Below are positions 1 to 5,900 of a DNA stretch of 6,229 nucleotides, piece after piece. Origin of the DNA: Dehalococcoidia bacterium (GTDB taxonomy: Bacteria > Chloroflexota > Dehalococcoidia > Dehalococcoidales > DAOWJH01); assembly GCA_030640495.1 (NCBI GenBank), contig DAOWJH010000042.1, positions 1 through 6,229 on the forward strand. The letters are read 5' to 3'. Made by a program: the position numbers and the translations under genes. A model generated the notes under the pieces. The model was not told where the DNA came from. It did not search any database and worked only from the letters and a program-made list of their open reading frames with translations. The first letter of the stretch is position 1. Each line of letters opens with the position of its first letter.

Positions 1-2
1 AT

Positions 3-164
3 GGCAAAGGATTTGAATTACCTAGAATGCTAGGAGAGCTGGCTCGTATTGGCAAGCTTGGTCTAGCCGGGATGGAAGAACGCGCTCGATTGCTAGGTGG
101 TAATTTGAGAGTGCAATCCGAGCCGGGCAAAGGCACTACAATCGTCACTAGTGCTCCTGTATAG
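3..164 (+). CDS. Sensor histidine kinase, C-terminal fragment (NarL/DegS-like HATPase end)
   Basis: This is the last 53 codons of a gene whose 5' part lies left of the window; the frame is open from the edge to a TAG at 162-164. It starts in GKGF, which fits the glycine-rich G1 box of a GHKL ATPase domain. GLAGMEERARLLGG follows, then a G2-type box, SEPGKGTTI, and a short tail ending in APV. The GL.GM.ER...LGG signature is typical of histidine kinases of the NarX/DegS/LiaS class, which pair with LuxR-type response regulators. The kinase would autophosphorylate with ATP; its sensor and dimerisation regions are not visible, so the signal is unknown. It converges on the minus-strand hdrA gene, so it is not in the same operon. 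Family assignment is fairly secure; any regulatory link to the Hdr cluster is speculation. Confidence 0.82.
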   Translation, partial: GKGFELPRMLGELARIGKLGLAGMEERARLLGGNLRVQSEPGKGTTIVTSAPV

Positions 165-328
165 TAGCTAAATATAAATACTACACAAGACATCCTCGCT
201 TTTTATTTTCAACCTTGAAAACGCCCAGCTATTTTGTAACTGGGCCTAGCCGCAAGGTTTTGCCTGGGGGAAACCACCTGAGATAGCCGGATTGCAGCGG
301 CAGTATCGTGTCGGTGTCGCTTACTGGC
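165..328. other. Convergent intergenic region with several inverted repeats
   Basis: This 164-bp gap separates the 3' ends of the kinase gene (+) and hdrA paralogue 1 (-). No convincing ORF or tRNA was seen. It has more fold potential than expected for a plain spacer. There is a nested inverted repeat at 211-259 (separate entry), GGTTT/AAACC at 256-260 and 271-275, GCCGC/GCGGC at 249-253 and 297-301, and CAGTA/TACTG at 301-305 and 322-326. The last pair encloses two tandem copies of GTGTCG (308-319). The likely role is transcription termination for one or both genes; a small RNA or a degenerate structured element cannot be excluded. Confidence 0.5.
211..259. terminator. Nested inverted repeat, possible terminator between convergent genes
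   Basis: The outer arms AACCTTG (211-217) and CAAGGTT (253-259) are perfect 7-bp complements. Inside them GCCCAG (223-228) and CTGGGC (240-245) form a perfect 6-bp G+C-rich stem around an 11-nt loop. On the plus strand the outer arm runs into TTTTG, a weak U-tract that could terminate the histidine kinase transcript. In the minus direction (hdrA) the hairpin is followed by A-rich, not T-rich, sequence, so it is not a textbook intrinsic terminator for that gene. Position between convergent stops supports a terminator role, but the poor U-tract keeps confidence moderate. Confidence 0.45.
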
Positions 329-2287
329 TTATATCAGCATACCCTCCATCTCAGCCAGAATTTGCTCGTTAGTAAAGTGATTAAGAGATATAGCATCACT
401 GGGGCAACCGCCAACGCAGCTACCACAACCCTTACACAGAGCCTCATTAACCCGGCATACCTCCTCCCTTTCATCAAAGGAAATAGCATTATAGGGGCAA
501 ACAAGCTTACAGGCCTGGCAACCAGAGCAGATTCTCTCATCAATAACAGCAGTAGCTGCCTCAATCTCTACCTTGCCCCGGCTAATCATAGCCAGAACCT
601 CGGCAGCCGCGGCTGAAGCCTGAGCTACGGTATCGGGAATATCCTTGGGGCCTTGGGCACAACCAGCAACAAAGACGCCATCAGTGGTAGTAGCTACCGG
701 GTCCAGCTTGGGATGCTTCTCCAAGAAAAAGCCGTCAGCACTTCGGCTGATGTTAAACAGTCGGGCAACAGCCTCGGCATCCGGTTGCGCTTCCAGAGCA
801 ACACTTAGAATAACCATATCCACTGGCAGGCGGCGCTGCAAGCCAATTAAAGTATCCTCAAACTGAACAATAAGCTTGCCCTCTTCCTCAGGCTTTTCAG
901 CTATATTGGTTATCTCAGCCGGGCGACCTCGGATGAAGATTGTGCCCTCATTAAGAACCCGATTATAAAATTCCTCAAAGCCCTTACCAAAGCTTCTGAT
1001 ATCAATATAGAACTCATAGACCTTAGCCTCAGTATGCTCCTTAATCAGATGAGCAAACTTCATGGAATACATGCAGCAAACCCGAGAGCAATACTCATGA
1101 TACTTCTCATCTCTACTGCCCACGCAGTGGATAATGGCTATGCTCTGGGGGGGAGAGCCATCCTTGAGCACGATATTGCCGCCTGTCGGTCCTGAGGAAT
1201 TAACCATCCGCTCAAACTCAAGGCTGGTGATAACATTATCCAGACGCTTATAACCATATTGATAGATGGGGGTAGGGTCAAAGACACTAAAACCAGTGGT
1301 TAAGATTATAGAGCCAACCTCCAGCTCAACAATCTCCTCCTTCTGCTCAAAATTAATAGCCTTCGCCTCGCAGAGCTTCTCGCAGGCACGGCAGGTGCCC
1401 TTCAGGAAATAGACACAGTGCTCGGTATCAATAACTGGCACATTAGGCACCGCTTGAGGGAAGGGACTATAAATAGCCTTCCGCTTACCTATACCAGCCT
1501 CAAATTCACTGTCTACCTTGAACGGGCACTTTGTCTGGCACAAGCCACAGCCAGTGCATTTATCCTCATCAACGTATTTCGGCTTTTTCCTAACCTTAAC
1601 CTTGAAGTTGCCGATATAGCCCGAAACTTCCTCTACTTCACTATAGGTCAGCAGCTCAATATAGGGATGAGAGCCCACCTGCGTCATCTTCGGCGTAAGA
1701 ATACAGGCTGAGCAATCCAGCGTAGGGAAGGTTTTATCCAATTGTGCCATATGCCCTCCAATACTTGGACTCCTCTCCACCAGATAGACCATATGCCTGG
1801 AATCAGCAATCTTCAGAGCTGCCTGAATACCAGCAATTCCCCCACCTACTATCAGAGTATTGGGGTTAATCGGAACTTCCCTCATCTCCAGAGGCTGGTG
1901 ATAATAAACGCGTCTCACCGCAGCACTTACCAGCGCTTTGGCTTTCTCAGTAGCCAGCCGCTTGTCCTCAGTTACCCAGGAACAGTGCTCACGGATATTT
2001 GCCATCTCAAACAAATACGGATTTACCCCGGCCTCCTGACAGGCACGACGAAATGTAGGCTCATGCATTGTTGGTGAGCAGGAGGCAACAACCACGCGAT
2101 TAAGACCTAATTCTTTAATATCATTTTTAATAAGCTCCTGACCCGGCTGTGAGCACATGAACTTATAGTCGCGAACTATTACCACCGAGTCTAATCCCTG
2201 GGCAAACTCAGCAACCGCTGCCATATCCACAGTATCAGCAATATTACTGCCACAATGGCAGATATAAACGCCAATTCTGGGTTCCAC
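329..2287 (-). CDS. hdrA: HdrA-like FAD/iron-sulfur heterodisulfide reductase subunit A (paralogue 1)
   Basis: This 652-residue protein has the usual length and domain order of HdrA, the cytoplasmic flavin subunit that bifurcates or merges electrons between ferredoxin and a disulfide or thiol partner. The N-terminal iron-sulfur region has a CHCG motif (C10, C12) plus C45, C70 and C102. The FAD-binding Rossmann motif GGGIAG is at about 148-153, and TLDCSAC (C192, C195) follows. An internal ferredoxin insert has C244-x2-C-x2-C-x3-C254 and C291-x7-C-x2-C-x3-C306. Next come HCVGSRD near 387 and the cysteine-rich CSRVCC (400-405). The C-terminal 2x[4Fe-4S] ferredoxin has cysteines at 587/590/593/597 and 618/621/624/628. 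An upstream in-frame ATG at 2323 would add 12 residues. I chose GTG at 2287 because AGGAGG sits 6 nt before it and the protein then begins just before the conserved IGVYICHCG. It lies 172 bp downstream of cobO. Without visible HdrB/HdrC its true partner and substrate are unknown; in bacteria these are not necessarily CoM-S-S-CoB. Confidence 0.93.
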   Translation of the reverse strand: MEPRIGVYICHCGSNIADTVDMAAVAEFAQGLDSVVIVRDYKFMCSQPGQELIKNDIKELGLNRVVVASCSPTMHEPTFRRACQEAGVNPYLFEMANIREHCSWVTEDKRLATEKAKALVSAAVRRVYYHQPLEMREVPINPNTLIVGGGIAGIQAALKIADSRHMVYLVERSPSIGGHMAQLDKTFPTLDCSACILTPKMTQVGSHPYIELLTYSEVEEVSGYIGNFKVKVRKKPKYVDEDKCTGCGLCQTKCPFKVDSEFEAGIGKRKAIYSPFPQAVPNVPVIDTEHCVYFLKGTCRACEKLCEAKAINFEQKEEIVELEVGSIILTTGFSVFDPTPIYQYGYKRLDNVITSLEFERMVNSSGPTGGNIVLKDGSPPQSIAIIHCVGSRDEKYHEYCSRVCCMYSMKFAHLIKEHTEAKVYEFYIDIRSFGKGFEEFYNRVLNEGTIFIRGRPAEITNIAEKPEEEGKLIVQFEDTLIGLQRRLPVDMVILSVALEAQPDAEAVARLFNISRSADGFFLEKHPKLDPVATTTDGVFVAGCAQGPKDIPDTVAQASAAAAEVLAMISRGKVEIEAATAVIDERICSGCQACKLVCPYNAISFDEREEVCRVNEALCKGCGSCVGGCPSDAISLNHFTNEQILAEMEGMLI

Positions 2288-2293
2288 TTTTAG

Positions 2294-2299
2294 CCTCCT
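2294..2299 (-). promoter_or_regulatory. Shine-Dalgarno AGGAGG that fixes the GTG start of hdrA paralogue 1
   Basis: On the minus strand AGGAGG is followed by a 6-nt spacer (CTAAAA) and then GTG at 2287. The site lies inside the reading frame of the longer ATG-started version at 2323, for which no comparable site was seen. This supports the shorter protein. Confidence 0.8.
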
Positions 2300-2309
2300 G
2301 CTTTGCCCT

Positions 2310-2337
2310 AATATATGGTTCAATACCTGCAGGTAAA
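2310..2337 (-). promoter_or_regulatory. Candidate sigma-70-type promoter of hdrA paralogue 1
   Basis: Reading the minus strand, TTTACC (2337-2332) could be a -35 element matching four of six consensus bases. After a 16-bp spacer, TATATT (2315-2310) matches five of six bases of a -10 element. Initiation around 2303-2305 would leave a leader of roughly 16-18 nt that includes the AGGAGG site. The spacer overlaps a 12-bp palindrome, consistent with regulation at this promoter. This is a visual match only; hdrA could also be read through from cobO, since no clear terminator separates them. Confidence 0.42.
2324..2335. repeat. Perfect 12-bp palindrome TACCTGCAGGTA, possible operator
   Basis: TACCTGCAGGTA is identical to its own reverse complement. 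It lies 37-48 bp upstream of the hdrA GTG start and covers the end of the proposed -35 element and the adjacent spacer. That is a typical place for a repressor dimer to bind. The adjacent cobO gene and second hdrA make a redox- or corrinoid-linked regulator conceivable, but nothing in the sequence identifies one. Confidence 0.35.
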
Positions 2338-2459
2338 ATTACACCCCTATTTAATCCATAGGATAATGCCAATCATCTGGGTGATGAAGAGGATTGGAAT
2401 GCTGTAATTAGCCTTGAATCTGTGTTTACTCGCCTGTGGTAGATATCCTTGTATGAGAC

Positions 2460-2993
2460 TTAGTAATCTATACCCATGATTGCCTTTTGTATACCTTCGA
2501 CGAAATGATGCTTGACCCTAATCATCTCAGTAACCATATCTGCTCTCTTCACTACATCTATTGGCGCACTTCGCCCTGTCAAAATCAGGTTTACCCAGGG
2601 CGGTTTCAAATCAATTAGAGCCATTAGCTGCTGGATAGTTAATGCCTTAATATCTATTGCATCAAAGACCTCATCAAGGATAACTACGTGATAATGCCCC
2701 TCGAGCAATACCTCCTCTGCATATGCAAAAGTCTGCCGAAAGGTCAAGTGCAATTCCTCTTCCGTTTGGCCAGCGGTCTTCCCCTTGTTTAGCTGCACTA
2801 TCTCGAAAGGATGGTAATTATCGACGAAGAGATATTCTCCGTAGGCAAAGTCTGCCTTGGAAAACTGGATCATAATTACTTTCAATCCGTGTCCAGCAGC
2901 TCGCAACGCTACTCCCAAAGCAGCTGTCGTTTTCCCTTTACCCTGCCCGGTATAAACTGCGAGCAGACTCTGGTTTACGTTGGTTTGACTCAT
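2460..2993 (-). CDS. cobO: ATP:corrinoid adenosyltransferase, CobO/BtuR family
   Basis: This 177-residue cytoplasmic protein has the fold and length of the CobA/CobO/BtuR class, which transfers the adenosyl group of ATP to Co(I) corrinoid to make the coenzyme form of vitamin B12. The P-loop GQGKGKTTAA is at residues 16-25, and a Walker-B-like VVILDE at 103-108. LTGRSAP (138-144) and ADMVTEM (151-157) are followed by KHHF and a GIDY C-terminus, all family hallmarks. The ATG at 2993 overlaps the stop of the upstream hdrA gene as ATGA, and GAGGGG lies 8 nt before it, so translation is probably coupled. The long N-terminal extension of the enterobacterial enzymes is absent. Oddity: by alignment with remembered Salmonella CobA, the Phe-Thr-Trp segment involved in forming four-coordinate Co(II) is Lys72-Thr-Ala74 here. 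Family is clear; a changed mechanism or substrate is possible. Confidence 0.9.
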   Translation of the reverse strand: MSQTNVNQSLLAVYTGQGKGKTTAALGVALRAAGHGLKVIMIQFSKADFAYGEYLFVDNYHPFEIVQLNKGKTAGQTEEELHLTFRQTFAYAEEVLLEGHYHVVILDEVFDAIDIKALTIQQLMALIDLKPPWVNLILTGRSAPIDVVKRADMVTEMIRVKHHFVEGIQKAIMGIDY

Positions 2994-5900
2994 ATTAATA
3001 TCCCCTCAATCTCAGCCATAATCTGCTCAGTGGTAAAATGTTTACCGGTAATAGCACTGCTAGGGCAAGCTGCCACGCATACACCACAGCCCCTGCACAA
3101 GGCTTCATTGACCTGACACACCCTCTTCTCCTCATCAAAGGAGATGGCACTATAAGGGCAAAGGTGCTCACAAATTTGACAGCCAGAGCAGACCTCTTCA
3201 TCAATAGCAGCGATGGCAGCTTCAGTCTCTACCCTGCCCTTGCTAATCATAGCCAGGACTCGGGCAGCAGCTGCCGAAGCCTGAGCCACACTTTGGGGAA
3301 TATCCTTAGGGGACTGGCAGCAACCTACGACATAAATCCCAGCACTCATTGTAGCTACTGGATCCAGCTTGGGGTGCTTCTCTAGGAAGAAACCATCGGC
3401 GCTCCGACCCAGAGAAAATATCTTGGCAACCTCTTCTACATCTGCCCTTGGTTCAAGACCGGTGCTTAATATCACCATATCTACTGGGACATGGCATTGG
3501 CAATCAGCTAGGGTATCTTCACATTGGACAATTAACCTTCCATTGTCGGGAAATACATCGCTAGGCCGACCCCGAATGAACTTAGTCCCTTCATCCAGAG
3601 CACGGTTGTAGAATTCCTCAAAAGCCTTGCCAACAGCCCTGAGGTCAATATAAAATTCATAAACTTCACTTCCAGGCACATGCTCTTTTATGAGGTGGCT
3701 GAACTTCATTGAGTACATACAGCACACCTGCGAGCAATATTCGTGATAGCTCCTATCACGACTGCCTACACAATGGATAATACCTACTGTTTTTGGCTCT
3801 GAGCCGTCCTTCAATAGAATCTTACCAGCAGTCGGCCCACTAGCATTGACCATTCTCTCAAACTCAAGGCTAGAAATAACATTATCCAAGCGTCCATAGC
3901 CATACTGATACAGCGGAGTCGCGTCGAAAGCATCATAACCGGTGGCTACTATCATATTACCAACTTCTATTTCGACTATCTCCTCTTTCATGTCATAGTT
4001 AATTGCTCCAGCTTCACAGATCTTAACGCACTCCATGCACTCTGAGCATACACCACAGTTTAAGCAACGTTTGGCTTCCTGAATAGCCATTTTTTCGTCA
4101 AAGCCGAGCTCAACCTCGGCAAAACCCTCTCGTTTTCTCATGTCAAGAACCGGCATAGCTGCCCTTGCCTTTATTTCCACGCCTTCCGTCGATACCTCTT
4201 TTACCTTTTCAATTGGTGTTGGTCTCCCTTCCTTTAGGTCTACCCCGCTAAGGTAGCGCTCAATAGAGATGGCTGCTTCCTTCCCTGCAGCAATAGATGC
4301 AATGACATCAGACGGCCCAGCAACCACATCACCACCAGCAAAAACGCCTTCAATATTTGTCTGTAAGGTAACAGGGTCGACGGAGAGAGTTCCCCAACTG
4401 GTGTATTCAAGCTCCTTAGGCAACATCGTTTTATCCACCGCCTGACCAATGGCGATGATTACATTGTCAACATTCATATTGAATTCTGAGCCTTTAATAG
4501 GTATCGGGCGTCGGCGACCGCTAGCATCAGGTTCCCCTAGCTCCATCCGAATACATTGGATGCCAGTTAGCTGACCATTTTGGGTTAAGACTCTAACCGG
4601 TGCTGCCAGAATATGGAGCTTCACTCCTTCCTGCTCGGCTTCGTCGACTTCAGTTTTAACCGCCGGCATTTCAGCGCGGGAGCGGCGATAGACGATTGAA
4701 ACCTCCTTTGCCCCCAGACGGTGGGCTACCCTAGCCGCATCTACAGCAGCGTTGCCACCACCGATAACCGCTACTCTGTCGCCAAGGTCAATCTTTACCC
4801 CTGAATGTGCCTGCTTCAAGAAGCGAAGGGCGTGGATTACTCCCTTAGCATCTTCGTTGGGAATATTCATTTGCATACTTGTCTCGGCACCGGTGGCTAA
4901 GAAGACCGCTTCATAACCCTGATTGAATACATCCTCTAGGTCTTTCACCGGCGTATTTGTCTTTATCTTCACCCCTAGCTCTTTGATGTAACTGACTTCG
5001 TTATCCACTACCTCCGCAGGCAACCTGTAGTCAGGGATACCATAGCGCAGAAGACCACCAGCTTCAGGGGCAGCCTCAAAGACGGTAACTGGGTATCCCT
5101 CCCTGATCAGGTCATAGGCACAAGCCAACCCTGCAGGCCTGGAGCCAACGATGGCTATCTTCTCCTTTTTTGTTTTCTCTATGTGGGTTGCCTTTTCTCT
5201 CCCTACCCTCAGTTCATAGTCAGCCATAAATCGTTTTAGAGAACGAATTGATATCGGCTCATCGACCTTGCCTCTTTCGCAATCTATTTCGCAGGGGTGG
5301 GTGCAAACTCGCCCACAGACCCCAGCAAAAGGCATGGTTCTCCTCATCACCTCAAGCGCCTCTTTGAATTTGCCCTGCGAAATAAGGGCTATATAACCTT
5401 GGGCATTGACCCCAGCCGGACAGGCAACCCGACAGGATGGATAGCCTCGTTTATCAATGGTAAAAACATTGGGGACAGCTTGCGGGAAGGGGCGATATAT
5501 CGCCTTCCTCTGACCTAATCCGAGGTCGAATTCAGAAGGCACCTCAACAGGACATACCTTTTCACACTCAGAGCAACCGGTGCATTTGCCAACATCCACG
5601 TACCTCGCCTTCTTCTTAATCTTGACCTTAAAGTTGCCAACAAATCCTGAAACATCTACTACCTCACTATAGGTCATTAGCTCAATATACGGATGAGAAC
5701 CCACATCGCTCATCTTAGGGGTGAGAATGCAGGCTGAGCAATCCAGCGTAGGAAAGGTCTTATCTAATTGCGCCATGTGCCCGCCAACACTGGGCTCCCT
5801 TTCCACCAGGTAGACCTTATGCTCGGAATCAGCAATCTCCAGAGCTGCCTGGATACCGGCGATGCCGCCTCCTACCACCAAGGTGTTAGAATTGACCGGA

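Larger units (their letters stand above)
2288..2459. other. Intergenic region between cobO and hdrA paralogue 1
   Basis: This gap of 172 bp is A+T-rich relative to the genes around it. Beyond the promoter, palindrome and ribosome site listed separately, it has only modest inverted repeats: CCAATC/GATTGG (2369-2374 and 2392-2397, 17-nt loop) and ATCC/GGAT (2354-2357 and 2361-2364). Neither is followed by a T-tract in the transcribed direction, so I see no intrinsic terminator after cobO. Confidence 0.5.

Noticed and set aside
250..300. Possible cyclic-di-GMP-I riboswitch, from GATAGCCGGATTGC near 282-295
   Set aside because: The 3' piece looks like the end of a GEMM element, but the GGACGCAAAGCC-type core, the GAAA-loop hairpin and a matching 5' strand at the right distance are missing, and it lies at gene 3' ends.
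1742..2077. Plus-strand open frame that resembles another plus-strand frame at 5768-5959
   Set aside because: The resemblance is a by-product of conservation of the two HdrA proteins on the opposite strand. No ribosome site or known domain was seen, and other paired plus-strand frames (308-616 and 3038-3385) have the same explanation.
2288..2323. ATG at 2323 as the start of hdrA paralogue 1 (12 extra residues)
   Set aside because: A strong AGGAGG lies inside this extension, 6 nt before a GTG that begins the conserved part of the protein. The extension also contains the candidate -10 element.
2288..2459. Cobalamin riboswitch near cobO
   Set aside because: I looked for a B12-box-like sequence in this spacer and saw none. 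The spacer is downstream of cobO and too short for a full element plus the promoter.
2347..2517. Minus-strand reading frame after cobO with a hydrophobic, membrane-like tail
   Set aside because: It has no start codon except a Met nine codons before the stop, overlaps the cobO end in another frame, and the hydrophobicity follows from A+T-rich sequence. Most likely chance.
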